Assembly (NCBI GenBank): GCA_033344795.1
Contig: JAWPMS010000001.1
Location: 1,054,001 to 1,118,000, forward strand
Source: SHLQ01 sp033344795
GTDB taxonomy: Bacteria > Actinomycetota > Acidimicrobiia > Acidimicrobiales > SHLQ01
Reading direction: 5' to 3'
Length of the DNA: 64,000 nt
This document shows, one piece after another, positions 18,824-27,018 of this stretch; the first letter of the stretch is position 1, and each line of letters begins with the position of its first letter. Below the pieces are notes generated by a model that saw only the letters and a program-made list of their open reading frames with translations, was not told the DNA's origin and ran no database searches. The position numbers were made by a program, and so were the translations under genes.

Positions 18824-19618
18824 TTGAGCCAAGAGAGGTCAGCCGAATGGAAGGTAACGTCAGACGTGAGGATTAAGAGAGCGTTGAGACTTTTGGCCGA
18901 GAGCCTCACAGGTACTCACATCTATCCCAACCCGCTCCCCCGTGGCGTCAGCATTTTCTCGGATATCAAGAGGGCGCTGCCAGAACATCGCATCGAAGTT
19001 GTTTTTGACGTTGGTGCGAGCACCGGAGTCTCAGCCACCAGCTATCTGACCAACTTCCCTCATTCGTCTGTTTACTGTTTTGAGCCAATCGCCGAGACTT
19101 ACCGACAACTTGTTCTCAACACGAGTGACGATGAGCGAATTCGCTGCTTTCAGCTGGCGCTAGGGGCGTCCAGGGGTGAAGGGAACATGCTCTCACAAGG
19201 AACATCGACCATGAACCGGCTCGTCGACGACGCCTCGATCTATTCAGCCGACAGTGTGAAATCGACTGAGCTGGTTGAGATTCAGACGGTCGATGACTTC
19301 TGCCAAGCGCACGAAATTGCCCGAATCCACTACCTGAAAGTGGACACTGAAGGCGGGGATCTTGACGTTTTGCGAGGTGCCGAGACGCTGCTAGTCGGTC
19401 AATCTGTGGACTTGGTGGAAGTCGAAGCAGGCATGAATCCAAGCAATAAACATCACGTTCCTTTCGAGAGTCTCAAAAGTCACCTGGAACAACGCGGATA
19501 CTACCTATTTGGCATCTATGAACAGCTTTACGAATGGCCTAGCAAAGAGCCGCATCTTCGTCGATCGAATCTCGTGTTTATGTCTCGCGACATGATCAGT
19601 ACGCACAAGAAGATCTGA
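18824..19618 (+). CDS. FkbM family methyltransferase
   Basis: About 264 aa, TTG start (AGC CAA follow). Motif I VVFDVGASTGVSA and YCFEPIAETYRQL are the typical FkbM pair, where the FEP glutamate binds the ribose of SAM. IHYLKVDTEGGDLDVLRGAE is the family's third hallmark, and VEVEAGMN closes the core. FkbM proteins O-methylate sugars or polyketides; in this context a polysaccharide methylation is likely. It ends the plus-strand run; a convergent minus-strand operon starts with asnB's stop 115 bp downstream. Confidence 0.9.
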   Translation: MSQERSAEWKVTSDVRIKRALRLLAESLTGTHIYPNPLPRGVSIFSDIKRALPEHRIEVVFDVGASTGVSATSYLTNFPHSSVYCFEPIAETYRQLVLNTSDDERIRCFQLALGASRGEGNMLSQGTSTMNRLVDDASIYSADSVKSTELVEIQTVDDFCQAHEIARIHYLKVDTEGGDLDVLRGAETLLVGQSVDLVEVEAGMNPSNKHHVPFESLKSHLEQRGYYLFGIYEQLYEWPSKEPHLRRSNLVFMSRDMISTHKKI

Positions 19619-19733
19619 CAGCCGACCGCCCTTTGGTTTGAAAGGTTGCGGGCCTGGGAGCGTGTCAAACGACCACTTCCTGACGGGATACATGCTCTCG
19701 ATAACGAACACCTGCCCTGGGTCACTTTGGAGT

Positions 19734-21365
19734 TCAGCCCCCTCTTCGGGTAGTCCACCCGGCAAGCACGCGATCGCTCCACTCGACCGACCACGGTTCG
19801 CCTTCTGCACTCGGCTGGATATCGAACCACTTCGCCATCGGCAGACGGAAACCGGTCTTGGGTTCGTCGAACACTTGCTGCAGATACGGATCGCGAAGAG
19901 CATCGACGATGCTCTGCTTGCCGCGGAATGCACGGTCGGCGCTCGAGCGCCGATTAGCAAGCGCATAGACATCGTCATCGAGGAACGGCACGCGTAACTC
20001 GACCGACGATGCCATCGAAAAGGCGTCGCTATCACGAAGCAACATCGGCCGCATGTAGTGTGCGAATTCACCCTCTTGAATCGGATCGATGATCGTCGGG
20101 ATTCGCGGTGTCGTCGCAACAGCCACGCCGGCCATCTCCCGCGCCTTCTCTGGGGTGCGTAGCTCTCGGCTCACCCGGCCCAGCTCCACAAGATCGGTGC
20201 GGTTGTCGACCACACGCTCGAACTTCGCCTCGTTCAGGCCGCGGCCGGCAAGCGAGAGGGCATGACGAAAGACCGGGTTCGGTAGGCGCGAGGCCAGCCG
20301 CGCTCCCCCGGCCTGCTTGTAGACCGCATAGCCACCGAACAACTCATCGGCCCCAAGGCCAGACAACGCCACCTTAAAGCCCAGCTCGCGTACAACCCGG
20401 CACACCAGGAAAGTGTTGAGGCCATCGATGGTCGGTTGGTCCATCGCAGCGAAGAACTCGTCGACCAGGTCGGCAACCTCGCCGTCGCTCCACACCACGC
20501 TGTGTAGCTCAAGCCCGTAGTTCTCGGCGGTGCGCTTCGTTCGATCGAGCTCGTCGATTTCGCCACCAACCGAGAGCGTGACCGCAGCCGGTGTCGTCAT
20601 CGACGACTCAGCGGCAAGCTTGGCCACAACAGCAGAGTCGAGACCCCCACTTAGCAAAACACAGGTGGGTACATCGGCCACCAAATGCCGTTCGACCGAC
20701 TGTCGCAGAACTTCACCAAGGTCGTTGCTAGCCGGAGCTAATGCGGGAACCGGCTCGATGCCGAGAACCACGCCGTCGCGCCAGCGAAGGTGATGACCGG
20801 GCGAGAGCTCGAACACGCCTTCATACATCGTTGGTGTGACCACGCAGCCAAAACGCAAGAAGCTGGCGACCGCTTGCTGAGAGATCTGTGCAGGAACCGG
20901 GTCGTTGGTGAAACACCGGAGCTGCGACGCGTACATCAGGGTCTTGCCGCGCACGCTGAAATAGAGCGGCTTGATGCCGAACCGATCACGCACCAGGTGC
21001 ACGATGCCGTCAGGACGATGCAAGGCGTAGGCATACATGCCGCGGAACTGAGCGACGAATTCAGGATCGTCGCCGAGGTGCGCCACGACTTCTGTGTCAC
21101 CATTGGTCGTCCGTTCGGGCAAGGCCGAATCGAATTCGTGGTGGTTGTAGAGCTCGCCGTTGTACACGAGCACTGAACCGTCGGGCAGCGCAAAGGGCTG
21201 ATTCGAACGCTCATCGAGATCGATGATCGACAGTCGCCGGTGAAGCAACCAGGTGTGCTCGTCTTCGTATACGCCACGGCCATCTGGGCCGCGGGATGCG
21301 AGCACCGCCTCGATCGCTGCAGGATCTGACGGTTTGAAGTTGACGCACCCCGCGAAGCCGCACAT
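19734..21365 (-). CDS. asnB: Asparagine synthase (glutamine-hydrolysing) family protein
   Basis: About 543 aa. The ATG at 21365 starts MCGFAGCVNF, placing the catalytic Cys at residue 2 as required for an Ntn-type glutaminase domain. The ATP pyrophosphatase domain contains VLLSGGLDSAVVAKLA (PP-loop SGGxDS) and LSGLGADELFGGY. The enzyme transfers glutamine-derived ammonia to a carboxylate activated by AMP. In glycan clusters such paralogues often amidate uronic acids rather than make asparagine; with a UDP-ManNAcA-type dehydrogenase in this locus that is a reasonable inference. It is the last gene of the minus-strand operon; its start overlaps the upstream stop by one base (TGATG-type). Confidence 0.9.
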   Translation of the reverse strand: MCGFAGCVNFKPSDPAAIEAVLASRGPDGRGVYEDEHTWLLHRRLSIIDLDERSNQPFALPDGSVLVYNGELYNHHEFDSALPERTTNGDTEVVAHLGDDPEFVAQFRGMYAYALHRPDGIVHLVRDRFGIKPLYFSVRGKTLMYASQLRCFTNDPVPAQISQQAVASFLRFGCVVTPTMYEGVFELSPGHHLRWRDGVVLGIEPVPALAPASNDLGEVLRQSVERHLVADVPTCVLLSGGLDSAVVAKLAAESSMTTPAAVTLSVGGEIDELDRTKRTAENYGLELHSVVWSDGEVADLVDEFFAAMDQPTIDGLNTFLVCRVVRELGFKVALSGLGADELFGGYAVYKQAGGARLASRLPNPVFRHALSLAGRGLNEAKFERVVDNRTDLVELGRVSRELRTPEKAREMAGVAVATTPRIPTIIDPIQEGEFAHYMRPMLLRDSDAFSMASSVELRVPFLDDDVYALANRRSSADRAFRGKQSIVDALRDPYLQQVFDEPKTGFRLPMAKWFDIQPSAEGEPWSVEWSDRVLAGWTTRRGG

Positions 21366-22525
21366 CAGCTCACCCTCACTGGCAGCCCGAACAACTGTCG
21401 GTGAGCCTCCACCGGCGCCGGGTCGTTGACGTATTTCTCGGCAAGCTTGGCCGCGTTGAGACGCATGACATGTCGCTGGTCGTCGTCCATCGCGTGGAAC
21501 GAACGAATCCTGTCGGCAAAACCCGCGACGTCGCTTGGATCGCAGACCCAACCTGCTCCAGCGGCCTCAACGTGACTCCAGGGTGTCTTGTCGCTGACTA
21601 ATACCGGCACACCGGCGGCTAGCGCCTCGAGAATCGCATGACCGAAATTCTCGCCGTGGGTTGGCAGGATGAAGAGATCGAACGCGCGCAGCCGATTGAT
21701 TATTCGATCTGGCTCGACGGTGCCCACATAGTCGAAGCGATTGATCACGCCGGTCGATGCTGCACGGTCGAGTACCTCGGCCCAGTACTGCTCATCCTTG
21801 ATCGGCCCAATCACCGTCAGCGTGGCATTTGGGCACTGCGCCACTGCATCGACCGCAGTCTCGAGGTTCTTCTTCCGATCGATCTTCGACATGAAGACCA
21901 AGTGCACTCGCTCGCTTCTGGGCCGACGCGTCGGAGGTTCGACTTGAAGCGCACGGAGATTGCTCGCCACCACTAGCTCTGCCCGAGCCCCAAACTCTCG
22001 CTCGATGTTCGATGCTTCATCTTCGCTCGTGGCGTGCCACACCACTCTTTTCGTTAGCCCAAATAGGCGCAGCATTCGAAGCATGCGCCGCTTACGCCGC
22101 GACTTAATCTCGAGAGCACCAAGGTCGAGCTCGCCGCGTGGCGCAATGACAGTGAGCGCCGGGCGCAGCAGACCAAAACGTCGGGCGAGGAGCGGTGCGA
22201 GGGTGAAGACCGGGTTGAAGAGTGAATTGAGATACACGATGTCGGCGTCGACTGACCGGAGTTGTTTCAGCACTCGAAACGATGCTCGCTTGCCCAGCGG
22301 AATGGCTGAGACGCGGGCGTTCGCTCTTGGTTGCCACTGAATCGGAACGACGCCGTCCTCGCGGAGATCGTGTCCGTTGTCGTCTATCGATGTCACGACT
22401 CGAAACTCGAAGTCGCTAGACAAGCGGTTCGCCACCTCAGCCATGCTGCGAGTGGGACCGCCACTGCGAAAGGCCGGGGGGTATGACTTGACCGAAGCTG
22501 CGATCACAGGTTTTGTTTCAGACAT
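21365..22525 (-). CDS. Glycosyltransferase, GT4-like
   Basis: About 386 aa. The start is placed at the ATG 22525 (SETKPVIAASVKSYPP), which overlaps the end of the O-antigen ligase gene; a longer in-frame start at 22555 is possible. Motifs are FRSGGPTRSMAEVA (glycine loop typical of the GT4 subfamily), VIAPRGELDLGAL, HLVFMSKIDRKKNLETAVDA, and the donor site THGENFGHAILEALAAGVPVL with both glutamates. All elements of an active GT-B enzyme are present. Specificity is unknown. Confidence 0.9.
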   Translation of the reverse strand: MSETKPVIAASVKSYPPAFRSGGPTRSMAEVANRLSSDFEFRVVTSIDDNGHDLREDGVVPIQWQPRANARVSAIPLGKRASFRVLKQLRSVDADIVYLNSLFNPVFTLAPLLARRFGLLRPALTVIAPRGELDLGALEIKSRRKRRMLRMLRLFGLTKRVVWHATSEDEASNIEREFGARAELVVASNLRALQVEPPTRRPRSERVHLVFMSKIDRKKNLETAVDAVAQCPNATLTVIGPIKDEQYWAEVLDRAASTGVINRFDYVGTVEPDRIINRLRAFDLFILPTHGENFGHAILEALAAGVPVLVSDKTPWSHVEAAGAGWVCDPSDVAGFADRIRSFHAMDDDQRHVMRLNAAKLAEKYVNDPAPVEAHRQLFGLPVRVS

Positions 22526-23849
22526 CTGCCGCCTCAACCACGGCGGGCATATCAACTGCTGCTCCCTTGGACCGGGCCCCCAGCATCGCGGCGCCGAAGA
22601 TCAGCCAGTACAACGAACCGAGCCCGCCACCGATAGCGAACATCCAGCTCTCAAAGGTCGCACTCACTAGCCCGGCCAACATCGTTACACCCCACATCGG
22701 ACCCGCTCGGAACGCCATCCTGAGGCCAAGTAGCAACGCAAAGACCCATGGAACCATGGCGAGGACACCCTGCTCATACAGGCCGTCAAGCCATGAGCTA
22801 TGGGTCTGTGGACTGCTTCCCACCCAGCGCTGCACCTGTGGTGAATAGACATGATCGGTGATGGCGCCGAACCCATATCCCGTCAGCGGCGAGTTCTGAA
22901 ACGCGGCGAAGACGTCTTCCCATACAAGTCGTCGGGTGTTGATACCAAATGTCTCCTGATGACTCGACTGCAAGCGGACCAAGCCGCTCGACAGAATCCC
23001 TGCTCCGACGAGGCTCAGCGCTGCGAGCTGAATGAACCGTCGCCGCTGGATGAGGACTACCACCAATGCCACTGATAGGGCGAGTAGGCCGCCACGTGAG
23101 CCACTAGCAATCGACAGCGTGTACGCAATCAACCAGTACACAACTGGGAATCGAGCCCGCATTGCAGCTATCGGCGTGGTCAAAGCTATGAGCGCACCAA
23201 GCGTGTTTGGAGATTCCCACGCTCCACGAAGTCTTTCGCTCAGGAAAGAACTCGAGAACGGCAGGAGCACAACACTAGAAACAACGACCAATCGCCACGC
23301 AATTCCAACAGCCTTCTCTACCGATGCCTGCCATGTGCTCGACCATGCTCGTGGTGCAGCGCCGACAAGCAAGACGATGCCGCCAACCATCAGCACGAGG
23401 CGCATGTAGTCGGTGCCTGAGCGGTTTGCGATGAGGGACGATGACGCAGTGGCGAAGGCAGCGAACATCGCAACCCGAGCAATCCGCGTGTGAGATGCGA
23501 CCGGCTGAGCATCGCGATACAGGCTGTAAACAACAGGCGCCATAAGAGCGAGAGGCAGGAACCGGATGATGAGGATTCCGGGTATCGAGAACCGCAGCAG
23601 CGGCAACAACGCGACCACGACATAGAGGGTCGGCGTGATGCGACCAATCACATCGGGCCGCTTCAGCATGGTGGCGAACACACCGAGGCCGAAGAGTCCG
23701 GCTGCACCGACGTAGAGCAGCTCATCATCGACCGTAGGAACCACGGGGATGGTGCCGCCGCCGAGCTGGAATCCGGCGACCGCTGCGAATACGGCCACGG
23801 CGACGACCAGAGCCCACGAAAGACGCGGGATCACCAGTCGTCGGATCAT
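22518..23849 (-). CDS. O-antigen ligase/polymerase-like membrane protein (Wzy/WaaL type)
   Basis: About 443 aa, polytopic, roughly 10-12 hydrophobic helices. Characteristic are a central SIASGSRGGLLALSVAL (the arginine-containing SRG motif in a membrane helix) and a large exterior loop with WEDVFAAFQNSPLTGYGFGAITDH followed by PQTHSSWLDGLYEQGVLAM. The GxG...HN/HS pattern is shared by O-antigen ligases and Wzy polymerases of the Wzy_C family. It would polymerise or ligate the lipid-linked repeat on the outer face of the membrane. It starts at the ATG at 23849, overlapping the upstream glycosyltransferase stop by 4 bp. Ligase and polymerase cannot be distinguished by sequence alone. Confidence 0.85.
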   Translation of the reverse strand: MIRRLVIPRLSWALVVAVAVFAAVAGFQLGGGTIPVVPTVDDELLYVGAAGLFGLGVFATMLKRPDVIGRITPTLYVVVALLPLLRFSIPGILIIRFLPLALMAPVVYSLYRDAQPVASHTRIARVAMFAAFATASSSLIANRSGTDYMRLVLMVGGIVLLVGAAPRAWSSTWQASVEKAVGIAWRLVVVSSVVLLPFSSSFLSERLRGAWESPNTLGALIALTTPIAAMRARFPVVYWLIAYTLSIASGSRGGLLALSVALVVVLIQRRRFIQLAALSLVGAGILSSGLVRLQSSHQETFGINTRRLVWEDVFAAFQNSPLTGYGFGAITDHVYSPQVQRWVGSSPQTHSSWLDGLYEQGVLAMVPWVFALLLGLRMAFRAGPMWGVTMLAGLVSATFESWMFAIGGGLGSLYWLIFGAAMLGARSKGAAVDMPAVVEAADV

Positions 23850-24928
23850 GGGCACACCTCGGTCACGATCGCCTCGAATTCGGCGGTGACAGAACCGTAG
23901 GTGACCGTTTCGGCCTTGGCGAAACACGCAGCCGCGTCGGGGATGACGTTCTCGGCCCACGAGCGGATCGTGGCCTCGAACGCCCCTCGTTCCGCACCGA
24001 GAATTGCGCCGGTCACACCCGCCTCGATGAACTCCGTGGTGCAACCAACTTCGGCGCTCGCAAGGACAGGCCTGCCGCACGCCAAAGCCTCGTGCACGAC
24101 GACACCCCAGGGCTCTTCGAACGAGGGGACGATCACCATGCTTGACCGGGCCATGAGCTCATATTTGGCATCGCCGACGACGGTGCCGTGGTACTCGAGC
24201 GACCCTCGTCGTGCCGCCTGTTCGACCGCTTCTTTGCTCGGGCCATCGCCGGCCACGTCGAGCGTGATGCCCACCTTGGCCAGCGACTCCGCCATGTCGA
24301 GGACGATGTCGATGCCCTTGTGCGGCATGAGCCTGCCGAGATACAAGACACGTCGTCGACCACTTCGTTCGACATCGGCGACGGCCTTGCCGGCCGCGTC
24401 GACGTCGGCCACATTTGCATGCAGCACGTGAATCGGAGCGTCGGTGATCGTGGCGGCGAACTCTGCTGCTCGGAGGCCAGCGGGAAGTGCCACGGCAGCT
24501 CCGCCGAGCACGGTCTCTCGCACCCGGTCGGTCACCTTTGACGGAATCGACGTCTTCGACTGCGCCTTCCAGTTCTCGAACATGACCCCGTAGGGCACCT
24601 TGTTGCGCTTGCACCACATCGCCGCATGCCACGAGGTGGGGTGGGCCCAACCCGGGAGGAGCACGAAGTCTGGTTTCTCCTGCGCAAGTGATCGACCGAT
24701 CGATGGCGTGACCCTGGGGAAGAAACCCGTGTCGCTCGATCCGATCGATCGACCCGGCAGCACACGACACCAGCTCGGCTCGTCGACCGCTGCTTCCCAT
24801 GGTCGGTCCGACTGCGACCCGGCCAGATAGAGCACACGCACATCAACATCGCTGTGCTCGCGTAGGTAGGAGAACCAGCCATGCCGATAGGCGACCGGGA
24901 TCTCCGAGATGAAGACCGCTCGGGTCAC
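23846..24928 (-). CDS. Glycosyltransferase, GT4-like
   Basis: A 360-aa GT-B enzyme. VLYLGRLMPHKGIDIVLDMAE opens the second domain; LDVAGDGPSKEAVE and VIVPSFEEPWGVVVHEALACGRPVLAS give a complete donor-binding site (E-x7-E). The N-terminal domain has PVAYRHGWFSYLRE and MFENWKAQSK. It sits inside the compact minus-strand operon with 4-bp overlaps on both sides. It probably adds one sugar of the repeat unit; donor unknown. Confidence 0.9.
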   Translation of the reverse strand: MTRAVFISEIPVAYRHGWFSYLREHSDVDVRVLYLAGSQSDRPWEAAVDEPSWCRVLPGRSIGSSDTGFFPRVTPSIGRSLAQEKPDFVLLPGWAHPTSWHAAMWCKRNKVPYGVMFENWKAQSKTSIPSKVTDRVRETVLGGAAVALPAGLRAAEFAATITDAPIHVLHANVADVDAAGKAVADVERSGRRRVLYLGRLMPHKGIDIVLDMAESLAKVGITLDVAGDGPSKEAVEQAARRGSLEYHGTVVGDAKYELMARSSMVIVPSFEEPWGVVVHEALACGRPVLASAEVGCTTEFIEAGVTGAILGAERGAFEATIRSWAENVIPDAAACFAKAETVTYGSVTAEFEAIVTEVCP

Positions 24929-27018
24929 TCGATGTCGCCCAACATCGAGGCCGCCGCCGCGATGACCAATCGAGAAACCGCCATGAAATCCGGCGCCTGG
25001 GTGTCGCCCTTTGTGGCCTTGACGAACTCATCGATCTGGCGGGTGTGGCCCTTGTCTTGCGGGCGGAGCGAGGTCGACTTGCCATCGAGCACGAGCTCTC
25101 GGAAATCGACGATGACGGCCGTGCGACCGCGCCCCAACACCTCGACACGTTCCTTCTCGGTGCTGTGGTGGCCGCCGGTGGCGTAGGTGACCGTGGCGAC
25201 CGAACCGTCGGCAAACCCGATGACGAGGGCCAGGTCTTGACGCAACAAGGCTTCGCCGCGTCCACCACCAACGGCTTGCACCGATGTCGGCGTCGAGCCA
25301 ACGAGCGCAGCCGCCGTGTCGACGAAGTGGCACACCTCGCCCAGCAGTCGGCCTCCTTGGCGACGGTCGTGGTACCAGTGCGATTCGGGAAGAACGCCAG
25401 CATTGACACGGTAGGTCACCACGAGGGGCCCTGCGCCACCGCCCATGTGGGCAGCCGCTTGCTCGACCGCCGGAGACCAGCGCCGGTTGAACCCAACGAA
25501 GAGTGAAGCGTCGGTTGTGGCCAGCGCGGCAGCGACATCATCGAGCTCGTCGATCGTGGTGGCCAGCGGCTTCTCGCAGAACACGTGCTTGCCAGCGCGA
25601 AGTGCCTTCGCGGCAAGTTCGGCGTGGGTGTCGTGCGGCGTCGCGATCACGACGCTGGCAACGTCGGGGTCGTGAATCACGCCGTCGGCGCCAGAGACCG
25701 CGCGGGAGAACCCGGCCGAGTCGGCGAGGCGACGGGCCGACAAACCCGACGACGAGCTCACCGCGACCAGCGGTTCGCCGGTCTCTTTGAACGCCGGAGC
25801 CAAGACACTGCCGGCAAACGCACCTGCACCGATGAACCCAATTCCGTTCGTGCCGGTTGGGTGGGCCGACGTGAGAATGGGCTCATCGGTCGTTGGCGTG
25901 TCGGAGTAGGTGAGCGCAACGGCGAGGTATGGCTCGTTGCGAGCCTCGATCAGGTCGTAGGCGTCGGTGGCCGAGTCGAGCGGGAAGTGATGTGTGATGA
26001 GGTCGGCGACAACGAGTCGGCCCGCGGCCAACATGTCGAGCACGGCCTCGAGGTTGCGGCCTTCGGTCCACCGGGAATAGCCGATTGGATGATCGACGCC
26101 CCAGTCTTCATAGGCGCGTTCGTAACGCCCCGGCCCGTAGGAACGGGCGAAGCGAAGCTCGAGCTCGTTCTCGTACCACGGTGTTCGATCGAGCTCGAGG
26201 CCGACATCGCCCACCACGACGACGGTCGCGCGGTCACGGCAGAGTTCGGGCACACGATCGGTGATGCGCGACGACTTGTCTGCAGCGGTGATGATGACCG
26301 CGTCGGCACCCCTCCCCCGAGACCATTCGCGAATCTTGGCGGTCGTGTCGGTGCCGGACTCGGAGAGCGCAAGCACACCGGAAGCCTTGGCCACCGCAAG
26401 CGGATGTTCGCTGACATCGATACCGGCCACGTCGCAGCCCGACGCCATCGCAAGCCGTGCGGTGAGCTGGCCCACGAGACCGAGCCCCACGACGACAACC
26501 TTCGAACCAGGGCCAACGTCGGCCTGGCGCAAGCCGTGCATGGCAATCGACGCGATCGTGGCGAACGCAGCCGACTCTGCCGGAACACCCGCGGGTACGC
26601 GACTCGCGAGCAACCCGGGAACGGCTTGGAACTCGGCGTGGTTGGCCGAACCGGCGCCGCCGGTGGCGACAAGATCGCCAGGGGAGATGTCGGCGACGGC
26701 TTCGCCCACCTGCAGAACGATGCCAGCGGCCGAATACCCCAGCGGGATGTCGTCGGCCAGACGGCTGCGCACGGCCTTGACCGTCGACTGGATGCCTTCG
26801 GTCTTTGCTTTGGCGATGACCTGGCGGACCAAATCGGGTCGGGCACGGGCCTTGTCGAGCAGGCTCGATTGCGCCAGAGCCGTCACCGCACGTTCGGTTC
26901 CAGGCGAGATGATGCTGGCCGTGGTCTGCACCAAGACTTCGGTCGGGCCGATCACCGGGCGGGGCACATCGAGTACCTCGACAGGACCACCACCAACGGG
27001 TTGCACAACTTGTTTCAC
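24925..27018 (-). CDS. Two-domain oxidoreductase: zinc-type alcohol dehydrogenase fused to Gfo/Idh/MocA
   Basis: A 697-aa fusion. Residues 1-340 resemble medium-chain alcohol dehydrogenases: PGTERAVTAL, PLGYSAAGIVLQVG, VVVVGLGLVGQLTARLA (NAD Rossmann) and YGPGRYERAYEDWG. From about residue 380 a second Rossmann fold starts (GIGFIGAGAFAGSVLAPAFK) with VVIATPHDTHAELAAKAL and GKHVFCEKPLATT, the EKP motif of Gfo/Idh/MocA sugar oxidoreductases. Such fusions occur in capsule and EPS clusters together with heparinase-like lyases, as here (overlap 4 bp with 27015). The likely substrate is a nucleotide sugar or uronic acid intermediate, but the reaction is not established. Both NAD-binding motifs look intact. 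Confidence 0.88.
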   Translation of the reverse strand: MKQVVQPVGGGPVEVLDVPRPVIGPTEVLVQTTASIISPGTERAVTALAQSSLLDKARARPDLVRQVIAKAKTEGIQSTVKAVRSRLADDIPLGYSAAGIVLQVGEAVADISPGDLVATGGAGSANHAEFQAVPGLLASRVPAGVPAESAAFATIASIAMHGLRQADVGPGSKVVVVGLGLVGQLTARLAMASGCDVAGIDVSEHPLAVAKASGVLALSESGTDTTAKIREWSRGRGADAVIITAADKSSRITDRVPELCRDRATVVVVGDVGLELDRTPWYENELELRFARSYGPGRYERAYEDWGVDHPIGYSRWTEGRNLEAVLDMLAAGRLVVADLITHHFPLDSATDAYDLIEARNEPYLAVALTYSDTPTTDEPILTSAHPTGTNGIGFIGAGAFAGSVLAPAFKETGEPLVAVSSSSGLSARRLADSAGFSRAVSGADGVIHDPDVASVVIATPHDTHAELAAKALRAGKHVFCEKPLATTIDELDDVAAALATTDASLFVGFNRRWSPAVEQAAAHMGGGAGPLVVTYRVNAGVLPESHWYHDRRQGGRLLGEVCHFVDTAAALVGSTPTSVQAVGGGRGEALLRQDLALVIGFADGSVATVTYATGGHHSTEKERVEVLGRGRTAVIVDFRELVLDGKSTSLRPQDKGHTRQIDEFVKATKGDTQAPDFMAVSRLVIAAAASMLGDIE

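Noticed and set aside
19638..19997. 119-codon plus-strand frame
   Set aside because: Antisense to the 3' part of asnB and its downstream gap; no supporting features.
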